From Mycetohabitans endofungorum (lineage in GTDB: Bacteria; Pseudomonadota; Gammaproteobacteria; Burkholderiales; Burkholderiaceae): a stretch of 64,000 nt of DNA. Positions 19,518 to 28,714 of the stretch are shown piece after piece. The position numbers were made by a program, and so were the translations under genes. Below the pieces are notes generated by a model. It saw nothing but the letters and a program-made list of their open reading frames with translations, ran no database searches and was not told the DNA's origin. How positions within the stretch are numbered: the first letter of the stretch is position 1; every line of letters begins with the position of its first letter. The stretch lies in contig NZ_PRDW01000005.1 of NCBI RefSeq assembly GCF_002927045.1, forward strand, positions 203,824-267,823. The letters are read 5' to 3'.

Positions 19518-19520
19518 TTA

Positions 19521-19985
19521 TTGGTCCAATGGCCACGCAATTTTTCTGAAGTCACTGACATCGGCAAAACGCGTTTATTTTTTCGCGTCGAACACATTGA
19601 CTCGACCATAGCAGGGCCGCCATCACTGTAAGTGCTCCACCAATCCGGGTAGCAAGTTGCACAAACGGCATCAGTGACAGACGTTGGCCGCGGTGACCAA
19701 CGCCCAACGAGAAAACCGGTTGCCAGCAGTACCAGCACCGTGACAAGTGCTGTGGCAAGGTGCGCACACCCGCTCCTGCGCCGTTTCCACAAGTCGAGGA
19801 CCAAAGCTCGGCATCGTAATCCTACGACAGGAGCGTTACGATGACTGGCTCACGTGCCAAAAGCCAAAGTTGCCGGACATTCTTAAGTCTGCTGCCGCCT
19901 GACGAATTTGTCGCAGGGCCAACACCGTTGCCAACCAAGAGCCGCGAGGGTCAAGCAGCGGACTAAAGCTATCATAAGCGGCTTC
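19521..19985. other. probable decayed region
   Basis: A 98-codon minus-strand frame (19508-19804) contains a hydrophobic stretch (TALVTVLVLLATGFLVG), but it starts without a good ribosome binding site and its stop lies inside the IS5 end. I do not accept it as a gene. Nothing else is recognisable. Confidence 0.35.
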
Positions 19986-19988
19986 CAT
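19836..19988 (-). CDS. possible small protein of 50 residues
   Basis: A short frame starts at ATG 19988, preceded by AGGA five bases upstream and a GGAGG further upstream. The product (beginning MEAAYDSFSPLLDPRGSWLA) has no recognised family and no clear membrane segment. It lies between the IS5 element and xthA, so it may be a fragment. Support comes from the ribosome binding site only. Confidence 0.3.
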   Translation of the reverse strand: MEAAYDSFSPLLDPRGSWLATVLALRQIRQAAADLRMSGNFGFWHVSQSS

Positions 19989-20091
19989 CGGTTCCTCTAC
20001 CTCCAGGTGGGTAGCTAGATGGGTAGCCCGATAGCCAACTACCATTGAAACATAGCCGCAAAACCAGTCCTGTCACGGCACTTACTCAAAC

Positions 20092-20871
20092 ATGAAAATC
20101 GCCACGTGGAACATCAATTCCCTGAAAGTCCGCTTGCAACACGTCATCGACTGGCTCGCCATGAGCCATGTCGACGTATTGTGCTTGCAGGAACTGAAAC
20201 TGCCTGACGACAAGTATCCGCGCGCGGCGCTCGAAGCGGCCGGCTACCGTAGCTGGTTTTCCGGGCAAAAGACCTATAACGGCGTCGCGATCCTCGTACG
20301 CGACGGTTTGCCGGTCGACGAAGCGGTCGTCATACGGAACATTCCCGGCTTTGACGACCTGCAGCAGCGCTTGATTGCCGCGACCATCAACGGCGTGCGC
20401 GTGGTCAGCGCTTACTTTCCCAATGGGCAGGCACCAGACACCGACAAATTCGCGTACAAACTGTCATGGCTGGCCGCGCTGCGTAAATGGGTTGCCGCCG
20501 AAATGCGTATACACCCGCAGTTTGCGCTAACGGGAGACTATAATATCGCGCCGGAAGATCGCGACGTGCACGACCCGCAAGCGTGGGAAGGACAGAACCT
20601 CGTGTCCCCCGAGGAGCGCGATGCCTTCCGATCGCTCGTCGAACTCGGGCTCGTCGATGCCTTTCGCTGCTTCGAGCAGCCTGATAAGTCGTTCTCGTGG
20701 TGGGACTACCGGATGCTGGCCTTTCGCCGCAACGCAGGATTACGCATCGATCACATTCTGCTGTCCCCGTCGCTCGCGCAGTGCTGCAGCGCGTGCGAGA
20801 TCGACAAGACTCCGCGTCGCTGGGACCAGCCATCGGACCATGCGCCGGTAATCGCGACGCTGGAGCGCTAA
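20092..20871 (+). CDS. xthA: exodeoxyribonuclease III
   Basis: This 259-residue endonuclease/exonuclease/phosphatase-fold enzyme cleaves DNA at abasic sites and removes 3' blocking groups in base excision repair. The fold signatures are present: MKIATWNINSLKVR at the N-terminus, LQELKLPDDKYP with the metal-binding Glu, GDYNIAPEDRDVHDP in the middle, and the terminal SDHAPV with the catalytic His. It converges on ntrC, as in Burkholderia relatives where xthA adjoins the ntrBC genes. Confidence 0.96.
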   Translation: MKIATWNINSLKVRLQHVIDWLAMSHVDVLCLQELKLPDDKYPRAALEAAGYRSWFSGQKTYNGVAILVRDGLPVDEAVVIRNIPGFDDLQQRLIAATINGVRVVSAYFPNGQAPDTDKFAYKLSWLAALRKWVAAEMRIHPQFALTGDYNIAPEDRDVHDPQAWEGQNLVSPEERDAFRSLVELGLVDAFRCFEQPDKSFSWWDYRMLAFRRNAGLRIDHILLSPSLAQCCSACEIDKTPRRWDQPSDHAPVIATLER

Positions 20872-20893
20872 GCGGGCAGCGCCCCGATCGCCG

Positions 20894-22450
20894 TCATGAT
20901 TCCAGGTGCAGCTCCTGGATCTTGCGGGTGATCGTATTGCGCCCGATGCCAAGCCGCTCGGCGGCTTCGACCTTGCGGCCGCGCGTGAAGTCCAGCGCCT
21001 CGCGGATCACCGCGGCTTCGAAGCGGCGCGCCAGCCCGTCCATCACCTCAGCCGAGTTCTCGCGCAGCAGTCGCGCCACTTCGGTGCGCAAGCCGACCTC
21101 CCATGCACTGACCTGGGGCAATACCGGCGCGCACGCGCCACTGCCGGGACCGGCCAGCGGCGTCACGCCGCTGCACGACAGTGCTGCGGCGCGGGCATTG
21201 CCGGACGGGGACGTCGCTGCTGCACCGGCAGCGACGCCGACAGCCTCGCCGATCAGCAGCCCTTCATTGGCCACGGCATGCGTCGACGATTGCCACTCTG
21301 TGACCAGTTCCGGCGGCAAGTCCTTGATCTCGATGGTCTGCGCGGGCGCCATCACGGTCAGCCAGTTGCACAGATTCTCCAGTTGACGCACGTTGCCGGG
21401 AAACGGCAGCGACACTAGGTACGCCAGCGTTGCATCGGTGACGCGCTTGGACTCGACGCCCAACTCGCGCGCGCTTTTTTGCAGGAAATGCCGCGTGAGC
21501 AGCGGAATGTCCTCGCTGCGTTCGCGCAACGGCGGCAGCCGCAGCCGGATCACGTTGAGCCGGTGATAGAGATCCTCGCGGAACAATCCCTGCCGCACCC
21601 GCGTGTCCAGATTCTGATGCGTCGCCGCGATCACCCGCACGTTCGCCCGCAAAGGACTGTGGCCGCCAACGCGGTAGAACTGCCCGTCCGAGAGCACACG
21701 CAACAGTCGCGTCTGCAGATCGAACGGCATATCCCCGATTTCGTCCAGGAACAGTGTGCCGTTTTCGGCCTGTTCGAAGCGACCCTGCCGCATCGCCTGC
21801 GCGCCAGTGAACGCCCCGCGCTCGTGCCCGAATAGCTCTGACTCAAGCAAATCTTGCGGAATCGCCGCCGTGTTCAATGCGATAAACGGTCCATTGGCGC
21901 GCGGGCTGTGTCGATGCAGTGCACGGGCTACCAGTTCCTTGCCGGTCCCGGACTCGCCAGTGATCAGCACCGTCGCGACGGAATGGGACAACCGGCCGAT
22001 CGCGCGGAACATGTCCTGCATCGCCGGGGCATGCCCGAGCATCTCCGGTGCCTCGGCGAGCCGGTCATCGTAGCCTTGTTCGCCGCGCATGCTCTCATCG
22101 ACGGCGCGACGGATCAACTCGACCGCCTTATCGATGTCGAACGGCTTGGCCAGATACTCGAACGCCCCGCCCTGGAAGGCCGCGACGGCGCTGTCCAAGT
22201 CCGAGAATGCTGTCATGATGATCACAGGCACCTCCGGCCAATGCTCGCGCACCGCATTGAGCAGTTCGAGCCCCGAGCCGCCTGGCATTCGAATGTCCGA
22301 GACCAGCACTTGCGGCTGGTCCTGCTCAAATGCGGCCAGCGCGTCGCGCACACCGGTAAAGCTACGGGTGGCGAAGTTCTCGCGCGCCAGTGCCTTCTCA
22401 AGCACCCAGCGTATCGACTGGTCGTCGTCAACTATCCAGATTGGCTTCAT
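20894..22450 (-). CDS. ntrC: nitrogen regulation response regulator NtrC
   Basis: NtrC activates sigma-54 promoters under nitrogen limitation. The 518 residues contain a receiver domain with phosphoacceptor Asp52 (SDIRMPGG), an AAA+ domain with Walker A GESGTGKE at 165-172 and the sigma-54 contact loop GAFTGA at 212-217, a low-complexity linker rich in Ala/Gly, and a Fis-type helix-turn-helix at the C-terminus (EAAERLGIGRNTITRKIQEL). The gene follows ntrB with a 60-base gap. Sites matching its consensus occur upstream of glnA in this window. Confidence 0.97.
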   Translation of the reverse strand: MKPIWIVDDDQSIRWVLEKALARENFATRSFTGVRDALAAFEQDQPQVLVSDIRMPGGSGLELLNAVREHWPEVPVIIMTAFSDLDSAVAAFQGGAFEYLAKPFDIDKAVELIRRAVDESMRGEQGYDDRLAEAPEMLGHAPAMQDMFRAIGRLSHSVATVLITGESGTGKELVARALHRHSPRANGPFIALNTAAIPQDLLESELFGHERGAFTGAQAMRQGRFEQAENGTLFLDEIGDMPFDLQTRLLRVLSDGQFYRVGGHSPLRANVRVIAATHQNLDTRVRQGLFREDLYHRLNVIRLRLPPLRERSEDIPLLTRHFLQKSARELGVESKRVTDATLAYLVSLPFPGNVRQLENLCNWLTVMAPAQTIEIKDLPPELVTEWQSSTHAVANEGLLIGEAVGVAAGAAATSPSGNARAAALSCSGVTPLAGPGSGACAPVLPQVSAWEVGLRTEVARLLRENSAEVMDGLARRFEAAVIREALDFTRGRKVEAAERLGIGRNTITRKIQELHLES

Positions 22451-22510
22451 AGATTTATTGGGCGGTTTTCTTCAATATCTGCGTGCGCGCACCTGGCGCC
22501 TGCACTCCGA

Positions 22511-23653
22511 TCATCGAGTCAGCGGCAACAGGATCTGAAATTCGGTATGGCCGGGACGGCTTTCCACTTCGATCAACCCTTCGTGCTGCTGCACAAAGGT
22601 CTGCGCAAGCGTGAGCCCGAGCCCGCTGCCATCGTCCCGTCCCGACACCAGCGGATAGAAGATCCGGTCACGGATCTGCTCCGGTATACCGGGGCCGTTG
22701 TCGGTTACACGCAAATCTAATGCCAGTTTGCACAACCGCTTGGCGATCGTAACCTTGCGCGCGACGCGCGTATGCAACTCGATATGCGCGTCACCTTGCG
22801 AGATGCGCTCTTTGAGCGCTTCCGTCGCGTTGCGCACGATGTTCAGCAACGCCTGGATCAGTTGCTCCTTGTCACCGCGAAACTCCGGCACGCTCACATC
22901 GTAGTCGCGCTCGATCGTCAGCCCTCGGGGAAACTCGGCCAGGATCACCGTGCGTACCCGTTCGCAGACCTCGTGGATGTTGACGTCGCCGACGATGTGC
23001 GGATGGCGGTGCGGCTCCAGCAGCCGGTCTACCAACGTCTGCAACCGGTCGGACTCCTTGATGATGACCTGTGTGTATTCGTGCAAGTCGTAGCGCGCCT
23101 CGCGCTCGCCCAACTCGAACTCGAGCAACTGCGCCGCGCCGCGAATGCCGCCAAGCGGATTCTTGATCTCGTGCGCCAGATTGCGGATCAGTTGCTTGTT
23201 GACCGACGTCAGGTCATGGATGCGTTCCTCTCGATCGCTGCGCAATTGCTGGTCGTTGGCGAACAGCTCTAGCAATACGTAGTCCGATGCTGCCTCGAGG
23301 TAACCCACGATAACGTGCACGCGCAACGGCTCGCGCAGCTGGCGCTCCAGTGTGGCGTCCAGGTGCGTCGCCTGGAACCGGTTGTCGGCAATCGCTGCGA
23401 TGGTCGTCACCAACTCATCGCCATTGGAGAACAGATCCGGCCACGTGGTCTGCTCCAGTTGCCGGCGCGACATCTCGAGCATCGACTCGGCCGATGGATT
23501 CGCATACGCCACACGCAGTGTCCGCTTGTCCAGCACCAGCACGACCGTCGGCAACGCGTCGAGCCCGGGCAGCAGCCCAGAGCAGGACAGCGCTGAATCG
23601 TCCAACATATCGGATTGGCTTCGTTTCAATTTGGTTAGGTTCTTCAATACCAT
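22511..23653 (-). CDS. ntrB: nitrogen regulation sensor kinase NtrB
   Basis: This is the cytosolic kinase/phosphatase that controls NtrC in response to PII. The 380 residues comprise an N-terminal PAS domain (LPTVVLVLDKRTLRVAYANP), the H-box NLAHEIKNPLGGI with His161, and an ATPase domain with the glycine box VTDNGPGIPEQIRDRIF and GSGLGL. ATG 23653 (MVLKNLTKLKR) is chosen because upstream codons match nothing; its ribosome binding site is weak. Normally it would follow glnA directly; here foreign DNA begins about 170 bases upstream of the start. Confidence 0.95.
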   Translation of the reverse strand: MVLKNLTKLKRSQSDMLDDSALSCSGLLPGLDALPTVVLVLDKRTLRVAYANPSAESMLEMSRRQLEQTTWPDLFSNGDELVTTIAAIADNRFQATHLDATLERQLREPLRVHVIVGYLEAASDYVLLELFANDQQLRSDREERIHDLTSVNKQLIRNLAHEIKNPLGGIRGAAQLLEFELGEREARYDLHEYTQVIIKESDRLQTLVDRLLEPHRHPHIVGDVNIHEVCERVRTVILAEFPRGLTIERDYDVSVPEFRGDKEQLIQALLNIVRNATEALKERISQGDAHIELHTRVARKVTIAKRLCKLALDLRVTDNGPGIPEQIRDRIFYPLVSGRDDGSGLGLTLAQTFVQQHEGLIEVESRPGHTEFQILLPLTR

Positions 23654-23819
23654 CGGGCTGGTCCAATCGAGTGAGGCTGGCCCTGTTTGCAGGGGGTGGT
23701 CAGTCGGCACGCTGCCCCGGCAGTCTGGCCCGCCGACGCCCACTGCCTGATTGCTAATCCGAGCGAGCGGCCCAAGATCATGCCCCACGTGCCTCTCGCA
23801 TTGCAAACGGCCCTCATGA

Positions 23820-24416
23820 TCAGCATCGATTCAACACGCGAGTACGAAGCAGTTGGAAGCCGGCGCGGTCATACATTTGGTGCTTGAGGGACTTGAGCCG
23901 ATTGACATGGCCCTCGACGATACCGTTGCTGTAGGGTGTGAGTCGTGCAGCGTGTACGGCATCGTAGTCGTGGCCAATGCCTGCTGCAAACCGCTGTATT
24001 TCTGGTACACCGCTGGCCTGCGCTTGACGCAGCCAGCTTGCCAACGCTTGATGTGCGCGGCGCTTGACCATGTCGGTGAACTCGAGCGACAGCCGCCGGA
24101 TCGCCACAATCTGTGGATTTCGCTCGCCAAGTCGTTGAACAAAGCGCTCGATGTGCCGCTTATCGTCGTTGGTGAGCGACGCCGTGCCCCGACCCATTAA
24201 CCAGCAGCCTACGCGGCGAGTGCAAGGCACCGCTCGCAACACAGCAGTACGCAGCTGCTGCGTGATTGCACAGGCTTGTCGCCAAGGCTGAAGGGCTTGG
24301 CGTACGATGCAGCAACCGCCGTTGAACTCTTGGCTCACGATTTCCCAATACAACCTCGCCGCGTTTTGGCCGCCTTCACACCAGCGCTGGGCAAGATACG
24401 CTCGATAGGGATCCAA
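23820..24416 (-). pseudogene. ISL3-family transposase, C-terminal part
   Basis: The 198-residue frame matches the C-terminal half of ISL3 transposases. It begins DPYRAYLAQRWCEGGQNAAR, contains ASWLRQAQASGVPEIQRFA, and ends in the typical SNGIVEGHVNRLKSLKHQMY segment with the last catalytic Glu. The N-terminal zinc-finger and helix-turn-helix part is absent. It is the first element of the debris between ntrB and glnA and abuts the ntrB upstream region. Confidence 0.85.
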
Positions 24417-24464
24417 CTTGATGTCTGATTAGCGGCCCATGTCGCGCGTGGATTCACGTGCCGG

Positions 24465-25822
24465 TTATTTGCCCTGGTCATAGACTTGGCTCTTTTTGTT
24501 GCCGTACTGAATGACCACCTTCTCGCCGGCGGCGTGATGCGAGGAGGTGGCGACCACCTTGCCTTTAAAGTCTTGCTTCATTTGGCCAGCATCTCGGACC
24601 ATAAGGCCCCGCTGTCCCGCAGCCATTTCGAGCACGCGGCGCGACTCGTCCAGGGTCACATTGCCTTTGGGCACCTGTCCGCGGTGAAGCTGCTCGGACA
24701 ATCGCGCGCGGGCATTGAAGTAGGAAGTTTCGCGGTCGTCTTGCGATATCTGCAGGCCCCGGCCCTGCTTGATATCGTGAAGCTGCTTGTAGGCGCCGTC
24801 TAGCTCAGGATGCTTGGCCAAGGCCTCGTGCTTGGTCAGCTGGTCGAAAGCCTGTGCACGCTGGTACGTTTCGCTGCGCTCGAACCGCGCCAAGTCGGCG
24901 CGCGCGGCCTCGAGCTTGGCGGCCAACTCGTCACGGTCGGCCGGCATGGTGCGCCACGTGTGATCCTGCTCGGGCAGGCTCAGCTGCGCATCGGTGCATC
25001 TTAGTGACCTTTCATTGCCGCCCATGGCCTTCCCGTCCGCGAACATGCGTACGGTATCGGCCACGTTGTCGGCATAGCTCTCGCGTTGACCGGCCAAGGC
25101 GTTGATTTTCTCCAGCGCCGATACTTAATCGCGGCGCTCGTCGTGGGTCCAGTCTCTCGCACGCTCCTGCTCCAGCTCCTGAACAACCTCGGGCGCTTTC
25201 TGCCAGTCGCCGCGTTCTTGCAAATTTTCGTAGATGGGCCGCGCAGCCGGGCTCGCGCAAACGATATTTTGGCATTAACAGCCATGACGCGGGCCTCGAC
25301 CTTGTAGCCTGCATCCTTGAGCCGGTGCGCCAGATCGCGGATGCTCTCCGGGCTGCGCATGGTGCCGTCAATCACTAGGTTGCGCCGATTCTCGGCGGCC
25401 ACGACGGTCAGCCGGGTTGCCCACTCACTGCATCCTTACGATGCGATCGGCTGCGTGCTGCGGGTCTTCATGCGATAGCTGCTTGTAGCGGGGATTTCGC
25501 TCCCGCATCCGGTCCGCATCGATGAGCACGGCACCGCCGCTGCTGCGTAGCTCGCGGATCGCTTGCCGTACAGTTCGCGGGCCTGCGGGGCGTACTGCTG
25601 GATAACACGCTCGATAGTCTCGGGCTCCCTTGGGTCAAGCTCGTCGCGCAGTGCGTCTAACGCATTTATTTTCTGCAGGGTGCGCTCAATAACCGCCTCG
25701 TCGGGCACTGGCTTGTCGCGCTCGACCGCAATGGCCTCAGAATGGTGCGCAATAATGGCGCCCAACACGTCCAGCGCCACCTCGTAGCGAACGCCGGTAC
25801 GGCTGAATAGTTGCTTGGTCAT
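24465..25822 (-). pseudogene. decayed zeta-toxin/KfrB-type plasmid gene
   Basis: The reading starts at ATG 25822 (MTKQLFSRTGVRYEVALDVL), an N-terminus seen in plasmid zeta-toxin-family proteins. It then passes through frames that include VLIDADRMRERNPRYKQL and AAENRRNLVIDGTMRSPESI, both zeta-type kinase segments. It ends with a KfrB-like domain (KVVATSSHHAAGEKVVIQYG ... VYDQGK). At least two frameshifts and a probable loss of the P-loop region break it. Such fusions are found on conjugative plasmids, so this is plasmid-derived DNA stranded in the chromosome. Confidence 0.75.
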
Positions 25823-25842
25823 ACTTGAGACTTTAACAATAG

Positions 25843-25995
25843 TATCTGAAGCTGATTCAGGTCGTGGTGGCCATGGGTCTGAAACCGGGTCGTGCGGCCA
25901 AACGGCAGGGCCTGAGCGTGCGTCAGATTGAGCGTCTGATGATCCGATATCGTAAGTCGGGCGCACCTCCCTTTGTCTGCTTTCACGCTACATAG
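25843..25995 (+). pseudogene. transposase helix-turn-helix fragment (IS1202/ISNCY-like)
   Basis: A 50-codon frame contains GLKPGRAAKRQGLSVRQIER, which resembles the N-terminal DNA-binding helix-turn-helix of IS1202-type transposases. The catalytic domain is absent. It overlaps the upstream edge of the zeta-like pseudogene on the other strand. Confidence 0.5.
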
Positions 25996-25998
25996 GAT

Positions 25999-26418
25999 CT
26001 AATTCAAATAGAATTGGATTCGATCTGTCGTCCAAGTCGCCACCCCCGTCCCGAAGAAATCCGCATCCTCCGTCCAAACCGGGCATCCGATTGCCATGGC
26101 ACATGCCAGGACGGGCCAATCGTCGGCATCCCTTGCCCCGATGCGCTGGAGCGCAGCGGCCTGCGCATCTCCATAGATTTCAGCGTCAACAATTTGGATC
26201 AACGGAACCAAGCTATCCAGCACGGCTATCGCTGACTCCGGCGCAACGCCTCTCTTCTCCAGTAATGCTGGCAGGTACTTTCTGGCGTCCGTGTACGCCA
26301 CGTCGGGAGCGAAAAACTGAACTGCGTGAGCATGCGCCATGACCAACTCGCGCACGCGCGTGCCAAGAACTGCCCGAATCAAGATGTTCGCATCGAGTAC
26401 GATTGCCTTATTGCTCAT
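25999..26418 (-). CDS. PIN-domain toxin (VapC-like)
   Basis: This 139-residue protein has a PIN ribonuclease fold: acidic residues in VLDANILIRAVLG near the N-terminus, a middle acidic cluster, and the C-terminal ARDADDWPVLACAMA and WTEDADFF motifs that complete the metal site. It is the second gene of a toxin-antitoxin pair; its ATG overlaps the antitoxin stop by four bases. The reading frame is intact, unlike most neighbours. Target RNA is unknown. Confidence 0.85.
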   Translation of the reverse strand: MSNKAIVLDANILIRAVLGTRVRELVMAHAHAVQFFAPDVAYTDARKYLPALLEKRGVAPESAIAVLDSLVPLIQIVDAEIYGDAQAAALQRIGARDADDWPVLACAMAIGCPVWTEDADFFGTGVATWTTDRIQFYLN

Positions 26419-26705
26419 GCAGATTTGGCACCGGTCTTGCCCTTGCCGGTCGATGCTCGGCGAACTGCCTTAAACTCGGACACCACCTCTTCGACATCCA
26501 CGCCACGGCCAGTCAACAGATCATCCAAGATTTCACTCGCCTTTTTCATAGCGGCAAGATGTGCTTCGGCTTGACCATGTGCCGGAATGAAGTACCCTAC
26601 CGTCTGGCCATGCCGCGTCACCGCAACGGGCATATTCGCCGCGATGTATTCCGCCAAGTCAGCACGAAACTCGCGGATTCCGACTGTGATCGCTTCCATG
26701 TGCAT
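26415..26705 (-). CDS. Phd/YefM-type antitoxin
   Basis: This 96-residue protein has an N-terminal DNA-binding fold typical of Phd/YefM antitoxins (VGIREFRADLAEYIAANMPVA, then VTRHGQTVGYF) and a charged, flexible C-terminus that would wrap the toxin. It precedes the PIN toxin with translational coupling. A palindromic site just upstream (26729-26756) fits autoregulation by the complex. The start could be ATG 26705 or the second Met two codons later. Confidence 0.85.
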   Translation of the reverse strand: MHMEAITVGIREFRADLAEYIAANMPVAVTRHGQTVGYFIPAHGQAEAHLAAMKKASEILDDLLTGRGVDVEEVVSEFKAVRRASTGKGKTGAKSA

Positions 26706-26728
26706 ACTCCTACGCGCTCGCCGAACGC

Positions 26729-26756
26729 AAAATGTGAATCAGTGTGTACACATTTT
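26729..26756 (-). promoter_or_regulatory. palindromic operator of the toxin-antitoxin pair
   Basis: AAAATGTG (26729-26736) and CACATTTT (26749-26756) form an 8-base inverted repeat with a 12-base spacer. Inside lies the perfect 10-base palindrome TGTGTACACA (26743-26752). The site is about 25-50 bases upstream of the antitoxin start, where type II antitoxins usually bind. Function is inferred. Confidence 0.6.
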
Positions 26757-27143
26757 AACAGATAGCAACCTGGGTGCAAGCACCCAGTAGCGCGGAAACC
26801 CTGGTTGGACTTGCCTGGGGTGCACAAATTGTTTTCGAGCGCGATTTGGGCCACGCCTGCATCGGCTAATTGATTGATTTTATTGATTGTGCATTGCAGC
26901 TATCGTACGGAAAATTCCAGATCCTGAAGGTACCCCAGCGACTGGTCGAGCCTTTAACGATGCTCGTCCGAAAGAGGCTCCTCCGTCAATATCCTGTAGA
27001 TCTGGCGGGTTGTACGCATAATCACTTCGGTGCGTATAGCCGATCACGCGAGCGAAACGAGATGGCCGTTCCGGCTCGGCGGTGGTGTTGCGCATGTGAT
27101 CAACGACGGGCGTTAACCTTGTCTCTTTTTAGGGGACAGGTTG
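26757..27143. other. debris without an identified gene
   Basis: The region has several short frames on both strands, broken by stops. A minus-strand frame contains RQIYRILTEEPLSDEH and continues in phase after a stop as LDQSLGYLQDLEFSVR, suggesting a decayed small gene, but I cannot name it. Confidence 0.35.
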
Positions 27144-27375
27144 ATGCCGGCACCTCGGATGAGCATGCGCAAACTGAAGGAAGCACTGCGGCTGAAGTGG
27201 GCGTGCGGCCTGTCGCACCGCCAGATCAGCCGGGCGATCGGCAAGTTGATCGCCGATCTGAACCAACGGCCTCCCTTGGTCCCGGTGCCGAGGCGATCGT
27301 CAAACACTTGCTGACCAACCGGCCGCACCCCGAGATGGGGGTTCGGGCAAAGGAAGAAGGAAGCGCGCGCCGGCG
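27144..27375 (+). pseudogene. IS21-family istA remnant with internal deletion
   Basis: An ATG at 27144 opens the typical IstA N-terminus (MPAPRMSMRKLKEALRLKWA then [13 protein letters not shown]). It joins after a deletion to [10 protein letters not shown], a segment that lies several hundred residues later in intact IstA. The frame stops at 27312; the next segment NRPHPEMG lies in another frame. Only the extremes of the gene are left. Confidence 0.7.
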
Positions 27376-27384
27376 GCACGCCTG

Positions 27385-27646
27385 ATAGTGGTAACGACAG
27401 GAGAGGAGGCTGATCTGGAAATCGTCCGCCTCGTACACCAGGCGATGAGTGTCGTCGATGCGGCGGGACCAAAAGCCCGAGAGAGGTTCGCCTTCAGCGG
27501 TTCGGGCTTGCCGATGCCTTCGAAAGGTGTGCGCTGCGTCTCGTGAATAGCTGGTTGATGCGCTTGAAGGCTTTGCGGTCTTGCCCCTGCCAGTAGATGT
27601 AATCGTCCCATGCATCGAGCGTAAAAAGCACGCGGCGCACGCTCAT
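27385..27646 (-). pseudogene. YoeB-type toxin, frameshifted
   Basis: The reading begins at ATG 27646 with [20 protein letters not shown] then FKRINQLF, as in YoeB endoribonuclease toxins. It shifts frame to [14 protein letters not shown], then again to [17 protein letters not shown] ... LLSCRYHY. The usual stop after CRYHY is also lost. The gene is inactive by at least two frameshifts. Confidence 0.8.
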
Positions 27647-27745
27647 TCAGCATCTTCGGCCAGTTTACATTCTTTTGCCTTGCCCTTACGCAACTGTGCA
27701 ATCGAACGCTCAAGGTGAGCGACGTTGGCTGGCGAGCAGGGCACG
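27642..27745 (-). pseudogene. YefM-type antitoxin, C-terminal remnant
   Basis: A short minus-strand reading, SPANVAHLERSIAQLRKGKA followed by KECKLAEDAE and a stop, matches the C-terminal region of YefM antitoxins and overlaps the start of the YoeB remnant, as in an intact yefM-yoeB operon. The DNA-binding N-terminal part is not recognisable. Confidence 0.6.
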
Positions 27746-28420
27746 ACGCTCATGGAAACGCTCGATCACCTATTCGAACGTTGCCCCCTCGAACCTGCCT
27801 GGACTTCCGACATGGATTATGCCGCGCGACTGCCGGAGCGCTGAAATGGGGATAACCGTGGCGCACTAGACGATTTGGTTCAGCGTTGTTCAGCACCGGG
27901 TAACAGGTTATCCATGCACCAACGAGCAGTACTCCAGTTATTTATAAGGGCTTGTGGGCAGTTGGGGCGAGCAGTGGCAATCCGAGCTTAGGCATCTTCT
28001 TAAAGGTGATTACGGCACTCGCCTTCAATCGCGCCAATTGGAAACACCCGCAGGTGATTTGTTGCATTTCTACGCCGCGCCGCCGGCGAAAACCATAAAC
28101 CACTCATTCTTAATCCAGTGGTCGGCTCGGCCGTCGGCGCATTAAGGTAGAATAGAGGGTCTTGTAGGGCCGCCGGTCGTCGTAAAGAACAGCTGGCATT
28201 GTTTATGCGCATACGCAGGGTACGAAGGCAAAAAGCGAAGCGGTGTTTGATCATCGAGCGTGACGACTATCGTAGCTCAAGCGGTGAGTCTGCAATCAGT
28301 CTTTTTAGATAGAGGCCATGCCAGCGCTTCGTTAATCTGAGACGTCGGCACAGGCATGCAAGCGAGTTGAACCAGTTCGCATCCGTCCAGGATATTTTTA
28401 ACTTAACATAGGGAATGAAC
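27746..28420. other. intergenic region left of the H-NS-like gene
   Basis: No convincing gene. Frames on both strands are short and lack known motifs. The final 60 bases before the H-NS-like gene are AT-rich and probably hold its promoter. Confidence 0.35.
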
Positions 28421-28714
28421 ATGGCGACATACCAAGAGTTGCGCGCTCAAATTGAAAAGCTTGAAGCGGAGGCAGAGGCCTTACGGGCGCAGGAATTGGA
28501 AACGGTGATTGCACAGATGCGTGAGAAGATCACCGAATTGGGGATCACAGCCGAAGATTTATTTGGACGTAGGCGTCAAGCTCGCGGCGCTGCACGCGCG
28601 AAGCAACCGGAGCCAAAATACCAGAATCCCAAAACGGGTGAGACCTGGAGCGGTAGAGGTCGGGCGCCGTCATGGATTGGAAAGAATCGCGAGCGCTTTT
28701 TGATCCAAAAATAA
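28421..28714 (+). CDS. H-NS family DNA-binding protein
   Basis: This 97-residue protein has the H-NS/BpH-type layout: an N-terminal coiled-coil oligomerisation helix rich in Glu/Leu (residues 3-45), a basic linker (FGRRRQARGAARAK) and a C-terminal DNA-binding core with YQNPKTGETWSGRGRAPSWI. H-NS proteins silence AT-rich foreign DNA. AGGG seven bases upstream favours the ATG at 28421 over one two codons earlier. It lies in the debris between ntrB and glnA and could have come with the mobile DNA. Confidence 0.9.
   Translation: MATYQELRAQIEKLEAEAEALRAQELETVIAQMREKITELGITAEDLFGRRRQARGAARAKQPEPKYQNPKTGETWSGRGRAPSWIGKNRERFLIQK

Noticed and set aside
19508..19804. 98-codon minus-strand frame with a hydrophobic stretch
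   Set aside because: Its stop lies inside the IS5 terminal repeat, so its 3' end is accidental; the start has no good ribosome binding site.
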